The translations under genes and the position numbers were made by a program. A DNA stretch of 64,000 nucleotides from Mesorhizobium loti (GTDB lineage: Bacteria > Pseudomonadota > Alphaproteobacteria > Rhizobiales > Rhizobiaceae): contig CP050293.1 of NCBI GenBank assembly GCA_014189435.1, positions 4,159,001 to 4,223,000 of the forward strand. The letters are read 5' to 3'. Of this stretch, positions 16,761 to 25,576 are shown one piece after another; the first letter of the stretch is position 1, and each line of letters begins with the position of its first letter. The notes under the pieces were generated by a model that saw only the letters and a list, made by a program, of their open reading frames with translations, was not told the origin of the DNA and ran no database searches.

Positions 16761-17864
16761 ATGAACCAGAACACCGACCTCTTGACGCTGCGGTCCGTCT
16801 CGAAATCCTACGGCACGGTCCCCGTGCTGCACGACATCGACCTGTCGATCCGGGACGGTGAGTTCCTCACCGTGCTCGGGCCTTCGGGCTCCGGCAAGAC
16901 CACGGTGTTGCGGCTGATCGGCGGGCTGGAACCGCTGACGTCGGGCGAGATCCGCCTGGATGGGCAAGACATCAGCCGCATGCCGATCAACCGACGACCG
17001 TTCAACACCGTGTTCCAGGACTATGCGCTGTTCCCGCACCTGACCGTTTCCGGCAATGTCGGCTACGGGCTTTCGGTTCGCCATATCCAGCGCAAGGAGA
17101 TTGCGCGCCGTGTCGCGGAGGCGCTGGAGCTGGTCCAGCTCGGGCGTTTCGCCGACCGCTTTCCCGCACAGCTCTCCGGCGGTCAGCGCCAGCGCGTCGC
17201 GCTCGCCCGTGCGCTGATCTGCCAGCCGCGCCTGATCCTGCTCGACGAGCCGCTCGCAGCACTCGACCTCGAACTGCGCCGGCAGATGCAGGTCTTCCTG
17301 AAATCCATCCAGCGCGAAATCAAGACCACCTTCCTGTTCGTCACCCATGACCAGGAAGAAGCCATCGGCATGGCCGATCGGATCTGCGTCATGGAAGCCG
17401 GCCATATCCGCCAACTCGGCACGCCGCACGACCTTTACTACAAGCCGAATTGCGAGTTCGTCGCGCGCTTCTTCGGCGAGAACAATCTGGTGGCCGGGAA
17501 ACTCGGACCGGTCCAGGGCGAACTGCGATCGATCGAGTCCGCACTCGGGCGCCTGGTCTGCTCGATCAGCAACCAGCCGCATTTGAAGGCCGCAGCGGAC
17601 GGCGCCAGCGCCTACGCCGCATTCAGACCAGAGGCCTTGCACCTTGCGGATGCAAAAGACAGCGACAACCGCTTTTCCGGCACGATCTCCGACATGGCCT
17701 TTGCCGGCTCGTCGACCGTCGCCACCATCACGGCCGGCGCCGACAATGCCGCGCAACGCTTGCGGCTGCGCGTGCCGAGCCGGGTCGACGGCAGCGCGCT
17801 CAAATCCGGCGAGACTGTATCGCTTTCGTTTGCGCCGCATGAAGGCCATCTGGTGCTGGCATGA
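16761..17864 (+). CDS. PotA-type ABC transporter ATPase
   Basis: A 367-residue ATPase with Walker A GPSGSGKTT (near 36-44), Q-loop VFQDYALFPHLTV, signature LSGGQRQRVALARAL, Walker B LILLDEPLAALD and switch histidine in THDQEEA. After about residue 240 a TOBE-like regulatory domain follows, as in PotA/FbpC. ATG 16761 (MNQNTD) is preferred to ATG 16746, which is 15 bases upstream. It overlaps the next permease gene by four bases. Confidence 0.93.
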   Translation: MNQNTDLLTLRSVSKSYGTVPVLHDIDLSIRDGEFLTVLGPSGSGKTTVLRLIGGLEPLTSGEIRLDGQDISRMPINRRPFNTVFQDYALFPHLTVSGNVGYGLSVRHIQRKEIARRVAEALELVQLGRFADRFPAQLSGGQRQRVALARALICQPRLILLDEPLAALDLELRRQMQVFLKSIQREIKTTFLFVTHDQEEAIGMADRICVMEAGHIRQLGTPHDLYYKPNCEFVARFFGENNLVAGKLGPVQGELRSIESALGRLVCSISNQPHLKAAADGASAYAAFRPEALHLADAKDSDNRFSGTISDMAFAGSSTVATITAGADNAAQRLRLRVPSRVDGSALKSGETVSLSFAPHEGHLVLA

Positions 17865-18733
17865 GCGAAGCCGGATCAACACAGCCTGCGGAAAGACGGC
17901 TGTCGCTGCTGGTGACAGTGCTGGCGTTTGCCTTGCCGGTGGTCTTCGTCCTGGTGCCGCTGGCGATCTTCCTCGGCTACAGCTTTTTCAGCGTGGACCA
18001 GGGCACGATCGTCTACGGGTTGTCACTGGGCAACTATGTCAGGTTCTTCACCGATCCGATCTTTCTCCCGGTGTTCTGGAACACCATCGTGCTGTGCGTC
18101 TCGGTGGCCATCATCTGCATCCTGCTCGCCTATCCCGCCGCCTATTTCCTGACGACGCTGAAAGGCCGCTGGCGCTATGCCTTGCTGATGTTGCTGCTGG
18201 TGCCGCTGCTGATGAGCTACGTCATCAAGATCTATGCGATCCGCAGCATCCTCGGCCTCAACGGTTTTCTCAACAAGGCGCTGGTGGCGCTCGGTATCCT
18301 GCAGGAGCCGTCGACGCTTTTCGTGTTCAACATGAACGCCATCCTTTTGACGCTGACCCTGCTCTTGATCCCCTTCGCCATCCTGCCGATCTTCCTGTCG
18401 CTGGAGCGGATTCCGCAGGTGCTGCTGCGCGCTTCGGACGATCTGGGGGCCAGCGGCTTGCAGACCTTCCTGCGCATCACCTTGCCGCTCAGCCTGCCCG
18501 GCGTCGCCTCGGCGGCGAGCTTCGTCTTCGTGCTGGCGATCGGCGATTTCCTGACGCCGCAAATGGTCGGCGGGATCAGCGGCTTCACCTTCGGCCGCAT
18601 CCTCTACAGCCAGTTCGGCACGGCCTATAACTGGCCGTTCGGTGCCGCGCTGTCGGTGGCGCTGGCCGTGGTGGTGATCGCGGCGATCCTCGTCGGCGAA
18701 CGCATCGGGCGCAACCGGGGAACTTCGGTATGA
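17861..18733 (+). CDS. PotB-type ABC transporter permease
   Basis: A 290-residue membrane protein with six hydrophobic segments. The EAA-type loop reads RASDDLGASGLQTFLRITLPLSLPGV, the ATPase-contact motif of binding-protein-dependent permeases, and the gene order SBP-ATPase-permease-permease matches Pot/Fbp systems. Start and stop overlap the flanking genes by four bases. Confidence 0.92.
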   Translation: MSEAGSTQPAERRLSLLVTVLAFALPVVFVLVPLAIFLGYSFFSVDQGTIVYGLSLGNYVRFFTDPIFLPVFWNTIVLCVSVAIICILLAYPAAYFLTTLKGRWRYALLMLLLVPLLMSYVIKIYAIRSILGLNGFLNKALVALGILQEPSTLFVFNMNAILLTLTLLLIPFAILPIFLSLERIPQVLLRASDDLGASGLQTFLRITLPLSLPGVASAASFVFVLAIGDFLTPQMVGGISGFTFGRILYSQFGTAYNWPFGAALSVALAVVVIAAILVGERIGRNRGTSV

Positions 18734-19530
18734 GCGCCCTGCCCCGACTGTCCACGATCTTTCTGGCCACGATCACGATACTGGTTGCGGTGCTGCTCTA
18801 CAGCCCGCTGTTCGTGCCGATCGTGTCGTCGTTCTTCACCATTTCGCATGGCTCTGTCGACTGGTCGTCGCCGACGCTATCGACCTACGTGGCGCTGGCT
18901 GAAAATCACGACATACTGGCCGCCTTGCGCACCACGCTGATCGTCGGCGTCTGCACCGTCATCCTGTCGGTGGTCAGCGGAACGCTGCTGGCGCTCTACT
19001 ACCACAGCCGGCGTTCCGGACGGTCGCTGCTGCAGTTCATCATCTTCCTGCCGTTCCTGATGCCGCCGATCATCAGCGGCCTGGCGCTGCTGATCTTCTT
19101 TCGCGAAATCGGCCTCGAACGCTCGCTGCTGACGGTCGTCATAGGCCATACGGTTTTCGTGTTGGCGATCGTCTACCGCACGGTGCTGATGCGGCTGCAG
19201 TCGATGAGCCGCACGCTGGTCGAAGCGTCCTACGATCTCGGCGCCACGGGCTGGCAGACGTTCTGGCGCATCATCCTGCCGAACCTGTCGAGCGCCATGG
19301 TCGGCGGCGCCATCCTGGCCTTCGCGCTGTCGTTCGACGAGACGATGATCACCATCCTGGTCACCGGCACGCAGAGCACGCTGCCGGTCAGGCTGTGGGC
19401 GATGATGCGGCTTGGTTTCTCACCCGATATCAATGCGCTGGTGGCGCTGATCCTGATGTTCACCGTGCTGCTCTGCGTGCTTGCCGCCCGCTTTCTCATA
19501 CCCAGGCAGGTCGCGACGGAACGGACTTGA
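18730..19530 (+). CDS. PotC-type ABC transporter permease
   Basis: A 266-residue permease with an N-terminal membrane anchor (TIFLATITILVAVLLYSPLF) and the EAA-type loop EASYDLGATGWQTFWRIILPNL. The following FALSFDETMITILVTG is typical of PotC proteins. It is the last gene of the operon that begins at the GntR gene, and its stop is 15 bases from the convergent FAD-oxidase gene; I see no strong terminator in that gap. Confidence 0.92.
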   Translation: MSALPRLSTIFLATITILVAVLLYSPLFVPIVSSFFTISHGSVDWSSPTLSTYVALAENHDILAALRTTLIVGVCTVILSVVSGTLLALYYHSRRSGRSLLQFIIFLPFLMPPIISGLALLIFFREIGLERSLLTVVIGHTVFVLAIVYRTVLMRLQSMSRTLVEASYDLGATGWQTFWRIILPNLSSAMVGGAILAFALSFDETMITILVTGTQSTLPVRLWAMMRLGFSPDINALVALILMFTVLLCVLAARFLIPRQVATERT

Positions 19531-19545
19531 GTTACCGGGCAATGC

Positions 19546-20949
19546 TCATCGGGAGAAGGCGGCCGGGTTGAGGTCGAAGACCCGTCCCGGATTGAGAATG
19601 TTTTTCGGATCGAGCGCTACCTTCAGCCGCCGCATCGTGGCGATCTCGGCGTCGCTGCGAACCAGGTGCAGCCACTTCTTCTTGTCGAGGCCGATGCCAT
19701 GTTCGGCCGAAACACCACCTCCAGCCGCAGCCACGCCGCGATAGACGATGTCGTGTGCCGCCGCCGGATCGACCGTGCGTACCTGGTAGTGCAGATTGCC
19801 GTCGCCGAGATGGCCGAAGAAATAGATGTCGGCGCCGGGATCGATGGCATGAATGGCGATATCCGCTTCCCGCAGGAACGCTCCCATGCGGGCCAGCGGG
19901 ATGCTGATGTCGACGCCGATCAGACCCTTGATCGAAAACAGGACGCGATTGGCGTCCTCGCGCACGTCCCACAGGGCGCGAAACTCGCGCGGCGACTGCG
20001 AGACCACCACATCGTCGATGACACCGTCTTCGACCGCCTGCATCAACACCTCGGCGAAGCGCTCGCCGTCGCGTTCGGGCTCGGTGCCCAGGATCTCGGC
20101 CAGCACATAGACGGGCGAGCCCGCCGGCAGCGGCGCCGGCATGGCCATGCTGGCGACCATGAGGTCATAGAGCGGTGCGAAGTTGACCTCATAGGCGGAC
20201 AGTAGAGGCCCGAGCTTTTGCCGCAGCAGCCCAAGCAGCGCAATCGCCGCATCGAGCGAGGCGAGCGCGCAAAAGGCGTTGACCTCGGAGGCCGGCTTCG
20301 GGTGCAGTCTGAGCGCAGCGCGGGTGACGACGCCGAGCGTCCCTTCCGAACCGATGAAGAGCTGGCTGAGGTCGTAGCCGGAATTGTCCTTGGGCAGGCC
20401 CTTGAGCGAGGTCAGCACGCTGCCATCGGCAAGCACGGCTTCCAGCCCCAAAACCTGCGCCCGGTACATGCCGTAGCGCAGCACACGGATGCCGCCGGCA
20501 TTGGTGGCGACATTGCCGCCGATCGTCGCGGAGCCGCGTGCACCGATATCGACGCCGAACATCAGCCCGTCGCTGTCGGCTGCCTCCTGCACCGCCTGCA
20601 GCGTCGCGCCCGCTTCGGCGACGATGCTGCCAGCCTGGCGATCCGGAACGGCAAGACCGGTCATGCGCTCCAGCGACAGCACCACCTCACCCAGCTGCAC
20701 ACGCGCGGCGCCTGCCAGGCTGGTGCGTCCGCCCTGGATGACAACCGGCTGGCCGAGATCGTTGCAAACCGCCAGCGCTGCCGCGACACCCTCGGTGTCG
20801 CGCGGGCGCAGCACCGCTTCGGGAAGCGCGCCAAGCTTGCCGTCGGGATCGTTACGATAGCGCTGGTCCACCTCCGGACCGGCGAGGACCCCGCCCGCAC
20901 CCAGCCTATTGTCGAGAGTGGATAGAAGCCGTTGTGTTTCGGGTGACAT
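19546..20949 (-). CDS. FAD-linked 2-hydroxy-acid oxidase (GlcD/Dld type)
   Basis: A 467-residue flavoprotein. The PCMH-type FAD domain contains PVVIQGGRTSLAGAA and GGNVATNAGGIRVLRYGM; the C-terminal FAD-oxidase domain contains the metal/substrate blocks FGHLGDGNLHYQV and SAEHGIGLDKK. Such enzymes oxidise D-2-hydroxy acids (D-lactate, glycolate, D-2-hydroxyglutarate) and pass electrons to the respiratory chain. It is the last gene of the minus-strand operon of cassette 3, separated from the binding-protein gene by 145 bp with a stem-loop. It may handle a hydroxy-acid product of that pathway. Confidence 0.9.
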   Translation of the reverse strand: MSPETQRLLSTLDNRLGAGGVLAGPEVDQRYRNDPDGKLGALPEAVLRPRDTEGVAAALAVCNDLGQPVVIQGGRTSLAGAARVQLGEVVLSLERMTGLAVPDRQAGSIVAEAGATLQAVQEAADSDGLMFGVDIGARGSATIGGNVATNAGGIRVLRYGMYRAQVLGLEAVLADGSVLTSLKGLPKDNSGYDLSQLFIGSEGTLGVVTRAALRLHPKPASEVNAFCALASLDAAIALLGLLRQKLGPLLSAYEVNFAPLYDLMVASMAMPAPLPAGSPVYVLAEILGTEPERDGERFAEVLMQAVEDGVIDDVVVSQSPREFRALWDVREDANRVLFSIKGLIGVDISIPLARMGAFLREADIAIHAIDPGADIYFFGHLGDGNLHYQVRTVDPAAAHDIVYRGVAAAGGGVSAEHGIGLDKKKWLHLVRSDAEIATMRRLKVALDPKNILNPGRVFDLNPAAFSR

Positions 20950-21043
20950 CGGCCAATCCTATTCATGATCGGCTTCCGGTCAAACGCTCGTCCACGCAAG
21001 GCGACGTTGTCCGTGTCCGTGGCAATGCAAAACAGGACAATCG

Positions 21044-21082
21044 TCCGGTATCGACCACGATGGGATCGTGATCGACACCGGA
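21044..21082 (-). terminator. Long stem-loop between binding-protein gene and FAD-oxidase gene
   Basis: Arms 21044-21061 and 21065-21082 pair at 16 of 18 positions around loop GGG/CCC. On the minus strand a TTTT run lies about 10 bases further on. It follows the binding-protein stop by 12 bases; it may be a partial terminator or an mRNA-stabilising stem. Confidence 0.6.
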
Positions 21083-21094
21083 GAATAGGTAGTC

Positions 21095-22354
21095 TTACTG
21101 AAGTTTCGCTTGCAGGGCGTTGACGTCGTCGGTGGTCATTTCACCGTCGGTCGCCACCTTGCCATCGACGATCTTCCACAGCCGGAACGGGCCGGTGATG
21201 TCGCCATATTTGTCGAAGGCGACCGGGCCGATGACGCCTTCATAGCGGATCGGCTTGCCGTCCTTGATCAGGCCGAGCGCCTTGGCGAACTCTTCCTTGC
21301 CGGCAAAGATCGGCGTGCCGGCCGGATCGACTGCCTTGTACATCGCGTCCTTGATCTTGGCCGGATCCTCCGAACCGGCAATGGCGATGGCGAGACCGAC
21401 AATCGCGCCGGCGTCATAGGAACGGTCGGCTGCCGGATTGGTCGGTTCGATACCGGAGAATTCCTTGTAATTCTTGGTGAAATACTCCGTCGACGCCGTC
21501 GGGCTGGTGCCCGACGACGTACCGTAGGCTTCCTTCAGATAATCGGCGCCGACGGATTCGATGAAGTCCGGGCTGTTCATGCCGTCGTTGAGCAGGAATT
21601 TCTGCACGCCACCCTGCGAAATCCAGGTGCGGGCAACCGTGGCGCCGTCGACCGGCGTGCTGACGAGATAGAGCCCGTCCGGTTCGCCAGCCATCGCCGC
21701 CGTGACTTCCGAGGCATAGCTCGACTGCTTTTCATTGTAAGGCGTGTCGGAGACGATGGTGCCGCCGAGCGCTTTGTAGGCGCGCGAGAATTCCGCCACC
21801 ATGTTGACGCCGAAATCGTTGTTGACGTGGATGATCGACAATTTCTTGAAGCCCTTGTCGATGGCGTATTTGGCGGCGGCGACGCCCTGCAGCGCATCGG
21901 AGGTGATGGTGCGGAAGAAGATGCCGTTGGTCTTGCCGTCGCGGCCGAGCGCGGTCAGCGTCGGCGAGGACGAAGCCGGCGAGACCTGGACGATCTTGGC
22001 GGGTGCCGTGACCGAGGTCAGGATCGGGATCGACACTGACGAGATGATGCCGCCGATGATGACCGGCACCTTCTTGACCTGAACCAGCTGGGTCGCGGCG
22101 TCCACCGCGATGTTGCCCTGGCTCTGGCTGTCGCGCGTGTCGGTGACGAGATCGCAGCCGCGCACACCGCCGGCGTCGTTGATGTCGCGGAAGGCCATCT
22201 CGACCGACTTGGCGCCGGCCTGGCCGTATTCGCCGGCCGGGCCGGTCAGTTCCATGACGAGGCCGACGGTGATCTTGCAGTCGGCGGCTTGCGCGGCACC
22301 CGCCAGCGTGACGAGGGCAAGTGCTGTGGTGAGTTGGAGTATCGTCTTTGTCAT
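21095..22354 (-). CDS. LivK-type (HAAT) solute-binding protein
   Basis: A 419-residue periplasmic protein with a Sec signal (MTKTILQLTTALALVTLAGAAQA) and a Peripla_BP_6 mature region opening CKITVGLVMELTGPAGEYGQ. GGGGA stands before ATG 22354. No other binding-protein gene is near the LivGFHM set on the plus strand at 25577-29005, so this is almost certainly its partner although it is transcribed in the opposite direction. The ligand is unknown; the enzymes around it suggest an amine- or hydroxy-acid-containing compound. Confidence 0.9.
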   Translation of the reverse strand: MTKTILQLTTALALVTLAGAAQAADCKITVGLVMELTGPAGEYGQAGAKSVEMAFRDINDAGGVRGCDLVTDTRDSQSQGNIAVDAATQLVQVKKVPVIIGGIISSVSIPILTSVTAPAKIVQVSPASSSPTLTALGRDGKTNGIFFRTITSDALQGVAAAKYAIDKGFKKLSIIHVNNDFGVNMVAEFSRAYKALGGTIVSDTPYNEKQSSYASEVTAAMAGEPDGLYLVSTPVDGATVARTWISQGGVQKFLLNDGMNSPDFIESVGADYLKEAYGTSSGTSPTASTEYFTKNYKEFSGIEPTNPAADRSYDAGAIVGLAIAIAGSEDPAKIKDAMYKAVDPAGTPIFAGKEEFAKALGLIKDGKPIRYEGVIGPVAFDKYGDITGPFRLWKIVDGKVATDGEMTTDDVNALQAKLQ

Positions 22355-22403
22355 TGTTGTTCCCCTTTCGTTACTCGACTGTATTTTGAATTCTGTGGCC
22401 TGT

Positions 22404-22832
22404 TCAGAGTTCCGGCACCTGCAGCCAGGTCTCATGCAGATGTCGCCATTCGACGCCGTTGGGCGCCGATGAACTGGTGGTGAAGACGGCACTCGACTGA
22501 CGACGGCTGTGCTTGCCCGCGCGCAGCTGCGCCTCGACATAAAGGACGACGATGGTATCGGCGTCCTGCCAGCCGGGCCGGATGTCCTCGATCGAAATGG
22601 CAAAACCGTCGTCGCAAGAGGCGCGGCTTGAGCGGACATGGTCGACGACCGCTTCGCGATCGAGGACCTGCCCGTCCGGCGCCACCATGCTGAGGTCCTT
22701 GCCCATGGCGCGTTCGAAGCGGCTGAAGTCCACCGTGTTGGCGCGCGCGGCGACGAACCAGTCGACGAAGAAGCGGTGCAGGTCGATGATTTCGGCGCTG
22801 GCGCGTGAAAACAGGGAGGGTTCGCCGCTCAT
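22404..22832 (-). CDS. SnoaL/NTF2-like small protein (DUF4440-type)
   Basis: A 142-residue protein with the cone-shaped NTF2-like pattern: an N-terminal helix (FFVDWFVAARAN), the DLSMVAPDGQVLDREAVVDHV turn and three strands ending EWRHLHETWLQVPEL. Such proteins can be small enzymes or ligand holders, and their function here is unknown. Its ATG overlaps the end of the aldo/keto reductase by four bases (ATGA), so it belongs to the same operon. Confidence 0.8.
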   Translation of the reverse strand: MSGEPSLFSRASAEIIDLHRFFVDWFVAARANTVDFSRFERAMGKDLSMVAPDGQVLDREAVVDHVRSSRASCDDGFAISIEDIRPGWQDADTIVVLYVEAQLRAGKHSRRQSSAVFTTSSSAPNGVEWRHLHETWLQVPEL

Positions 22833-23884
22833 TTCTTCCCCGCATTGAGGTTGTAGTGCATGATCGAACCGTGGCGTCCGTGGCGGTCGCGCTCCAGCGT
22901 GTAGACGTCACCCTCGAGGCCGGTGCCTTGCGCGATGACGGCAGCAATCCGCGCCCGGTCCTCGGCGTCGAGCGCAACGTCCATGATTTTCGCATTGGCA
23001 ATGGCGTGCGCCTGGTTGCGGGCGCCGACGATGACGGCCGCCACTTGCGGCTGCTCCAGCACCCAGGCGCTGGCGATGGTGGCGATGTCGACACCGTGGC
23101 GGTCGCCAACGGCCTTCAGCGCCTGAAGCAGGTGCTGGAACAGGTCCCAGCCGCCGAAATCATCGATGATCAGCTTGTATTTGACCAGTGAACGGTTTTC
23201 GAGCGGCGTGGCCGGTTCCGCCACATCAAGCCATTTGTCGCTGAGAAAGCCGCCGGCAACCGAGCCGTAACAGAGGAAGCTGACGCCGTTCTGTTTTGCA
23301 AGCGCGGCTAGGCTGTTGCCCGGCCGCTGGTCGAGCACGGAATATTGCAGTTGCTGGCTGACCAGCGGGATGCCGGCGGCGAGGATTTCGGCAAGCCGCG
23401 GCGTGTCGAAATTGGTGGTGCCGAGATTGCGCACCTTGCCTTCCAGCCGAAGCTCGTCGAGCCAGCCCATCGCATCGACATAGCGTGGCTGGTCATAGTC
23501 CCACCAATGGAACTGCACGAGATCGAGCCGCTCGGTCTTCAGCCGCCGCAGCGACTGATCGACGATGCCCCTGATGTAGTCGCGGCTGATGGTGGCCAGC
23601 CGTTCTAGGTCGGGCACCAGCTTGGTGTGCACCTTCATCCGGGTCGCGACGTCGAGGCCGCGCCCGCTGGCCAGCCGCAGGCGCGCGGCGCCGATGAGTT
23701 CCTCGACACCGGTGTAGATGTCGGCGCAGTCATAGGTCCAGATGCCGGCATCGAAAGTGGCGATCAGGTCGGCCACCGCTTGGCTGCGGTCGATGGCGCC
23801 GTGGCCGCCGGCCAACTGCCAGCCGCCGCGAATGACACGCGAGATGGTGTAGCCGGGGCCGAGTTCGAAGGTCTTGGCGGTCAT
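22829..23884 (-). CDS. Aldo/keto reductase
   Basis: A 351-residue NADPH-type aldo/keto reductase with the catalytic tetrad D52, Y57, K84 and H126 (YDCADIY, TRMKVHT, QFHWWDY). The C-terminal cofactor region contains VIVGARNQAHAIANAK. It overlaps the TIGR04076-like gene before it and the SnoaL-like gene after it by four bases each. It would reduce or oxidise a carbonyl/alcohol of the imported compound; nothing in the sequence gives the substrate. Confidence 0.9.
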   Translation of the reverse strand: MTAKTFELGPGYTISRVIRGGWQLAGGHGAIDRSQAVADLIATFDAGIWTYDCADIYTGVEELIGAARLRLASGRGLDVATRMKVHTKLVPDLERLATISRDYIRGIVDQSLRRLKTERLDLVQFHWWDYDQPRYVDAMGWLDELRLEGKVRNLGTTNFDTPRLAEILAAGIPLVSQQLQYSVLDQRPGNSLAALAKQNGVSFLCYGSVAGGFLSDKWLDVAEPATPLENRSLVKYKLIIDDFGGWDLFQHLLQALKAVGDRHGVDIATIASAWVLEQPQVAAVIVGARNQAHAIANAKIMDVALDAEDRARIAAVIAQGTGLEGDVYTLERDRHGRHGSIMHYNLNAGKK

Positions 23885-24234
23885 GTCAGGTCATCCTCCT
23901 TCGGCAGCGGCACCGCCGTGGTCTCGGCGTGGCTGAACCGTCGCTTGGCCACCCTGACGATCCGCAGCCGGCTGGCGCAATTGGGATCGGGACAAGCGAT
24001 CTCGGCGTCCGAGGTCATCCAGTCGTTCGGGTGGGTCGGGCGCTGCTTGGCCGCCAGCAGCGGCAACACGGCGGCGAGCGAATAAATCGAAAAGCCCTGC
24101 CCTGCCGGCATCGACAGCATCTCGCCCTTGAGCTCGAAATAGTCGCCGGCCTTCGCGCCGCAATAGATCGGCTTGCCCTCCGGGATGACCACCTCGACGC
24201 GAAGATCGAACAGCTCGAAACTGTCGTCGGTCAT
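23881..24234 (-). CDS. TIGR04076-like small protein
   Basis: A 117-residue protein resembling the uncharacterised TIGR04076 family: an N-terminal strand region FDLRVEVVIPEGKP, the KAGDYFELKGEMLSMPAGQGFSIYSLAAVLPLLAAKQR core and a C-terminal segment with two cysteines (CPDPNC). ATG 24234 lies one base from the stop of the DUF3830 gene (TGAAATG). The CPDPNC pair could bind metal. Function unknown; its fixed place in a catabolic operon suggests an enzyme or accessory protein. Confidence 0.72.
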   Translation of the reverse strand: MTDDSFELFDLRVEVVIPEGKPIYCGAKAGDYFELKGEMLSMPAGQGFSIYSLAAVLPLLAAKQRPTHPNDWMTSDAEIACPDPNCASRLRIVRVAKRRFSHAETTAVPLPKEDDLT

Positions 24235-24235
24235 T

Positions 24236-24718
24236 TCAGGCCTCCACCAGGCTGAAGGTGATATCGCAGGCGCCGTTTCGCCGGATGACACCGCAAGCGG
24301 CGGCGAACTGATCACGCTCTTCGACGCGTACTTGCGCCACCACGCTGCCGGCCAGCCAGCCGATCGGAAACAGCAGCCGCGCGCCCTGCCCGTAATAGAG
24401 GCCGATGTCGAAGATCGCATTGGGATTGCCGCCCCACATGCGTGGCGGCACATAGGACAGCACGATATCGCCCGGCTGCGGGTTCAGCGTCGCGTTCTCG
24501 GCCGGCAACGGTTTTGCATAGGCCTGGCCCTCGAGATCGGCTGATGGAACCGGACAGGAAATCTCAGGCCCTGTCCACATCGCATGGATACCAGGGACGA
24601 CGCGTGGCGTGCCGAGATAGGCCAAGAGGAAGGCAGCGTTTTCCGGTGCCTTCTCGGGCAGCAACAATGCCGTGACGGAAAGCTTCGAACGCGGCTCGGT
24701 GATCCTGATGGCGGTCAT
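24236..24718 (-). CDS. DUF3830 family (cyclophilin-like) protein
   Basis: A 160-residue protein resembling DUF3830, a family with a cyclophilin-like fold. Landmarks are APENAAFLLAYL, the GPEISCPVPS segment, PQPGDIVLSYVPPRMWGG and FDIGLYYGQGARLLFPIGWL. ATG 24718 overlaps the stop of the GntR gene by four bases, so it is the first enzyme-like gene after the regulator. Members occur next to ABC importers and amidase or transaminase genes, but no reaction is known to me. The conserved cysteine and tyrosines would be the first residues to look at. Confidence 0.75.
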   Translation of the reverse strand: MTAIRITEPRSKLSVTALLLPEKAPENAAFLLAYLGTPRVVPGIHAMWTGPEISCPVPSADLEGQAYAKPLPAENATLNPQPGDIVLSYVPPRMWGGNPNAIFDIGLYYGQGARLLFPIGWLAGSVVAQVRVEERDQFAAACGVIRRNGACDITFSLVEA

Positions 24719-25449
24719 GTCTGGTCTTTCGCGGCGGCAGCCTGCAGCTTGCTGCGCAGGAAGGTGAAGGGGCGGCTGATGTCGGCGACCAGCGACTCGC
24801 GCGCCGCCTGCGCATCCTGCGTGGACAGCGCCGTGACGATGCGGCGGTGATACTGGGCGGTGTCGACCTCGCCGGCTTCCGAGAAGGCGTAGATGGCGAC
24901 ACGGATGCAGGGACCCGATTGCAGCCACAGGCTCTCGATCATCGGGATCAGCACGGCCGAACCGCAGGAGCGGTAGATTTCGAAGTGAAAGCTCTGGTTG
25001 AGCGTCACTTCGCGATCGACGTCCTTCTTGTGTTTCAGCGCCCGCATCTCGTCCCATTCGCCGAGAATGGTCTCTATGGTGGCGATCTGGCGCGGACCCA
25101 TGCGGGCGGCAGCCAGCGCGATCGCCTCGCCCTCGATCAGGATGCGGGCACGCAAGAGATCATCCAGCCGCTCCAGAGTTATCGGCGGCACGCGCACCGA
25201 ACGGTTGGGCAACGCCTCCAGCGCCTTTTCGGTGATCAGCCGGCCCAGCGCCTCGCGCACCGGCATGGTCGAGGTGACCAGCGCATCGGCCAAGCCACGG
25301 ATGGTCAGCACCTGGCTTGGTTCGAACAGCCCGCCGATCAGGGCACGGCGCAGTTCGGAGTAGACGCGGTCCTGCACCGTTTCGCGGCCGACCGGCGCAA
25401 GCTGGGCAGCGATCGCCTCGTTGTTCTTTTCGATGGCAGCCTTTTGCAT
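24715..25449 (-). CDS. GntR/FadR (FCD) family regulator
   Basis: A 244-residue regulator: winged helix around 25-90 (QDRVYSELRRALIGGLFEPSQ, STMPVREALGRLITEKALE) and FCD domain with the metal-site motif LNQSFHFEIYR. ATG 25449 is chosen over the upstream in-frame ATG at 25527, which lies inside a palindromic operator. It is the first gene of the minus-strand arm and faces the LivGFHM arm, so it probably controls both from the shared 127-bp region. Confidence 0.88.
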   Translation of the reverse strand: MQKAAIEKNNEAIAAQLAPVGRETVQDRVYSELRRALIGGLFEPSQVLTIRGLADALVTSTMPVREALGRLITEKALEALPNRSVRVPPITLERLDDLLRARILIEGEAIALAAARMGPRQIATIETILGEWDEMRALKHKKDVDREVTLNQSFHFEIYRSCGSAVLIPMIESLWLQSGPCIRVAIYAFSEAGEVDTAQYHRRIVTALSTQDAQAARESLVADISRPFTFLRSKLQAAAAKDQT

Positions 25450-25518
25450 GGAATTCCGTTCGTGGCCGGTTTTCGGCTTGCGGAGGAAATTAAAGCCGAA
25501 TAGCGTGATCAAAGCAAG

Positions 25519-25528
25519 TGTGATCACA
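25519..25528. promoter_or_regulatory. Candidate GntR operator in the divergent promoter of cassette 3
   Basis: TGTGATCACA is a perfect 10-bp palindrome. A related half (CGTGATCA, 25504-25511) lies 15 bases away, giving two TGATCA cores. It stands between the divergent GntR and LivG-type genes, where a FadR-type repressor would act. Confidence 0.5.
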
Positions 25529-25576
25529 AATCAATAATCAGGAGACGGCAACGATCGTCTTCGGCCAGAGGGTTTG

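Noticed and set aside
24715..25527. Longer GntR regulator starting at ATG 25527
   Set aside because: This start lies within the palindrome TGTGATCACA and adds residues with no similarity to FCD regulators; 25449 is better placed.
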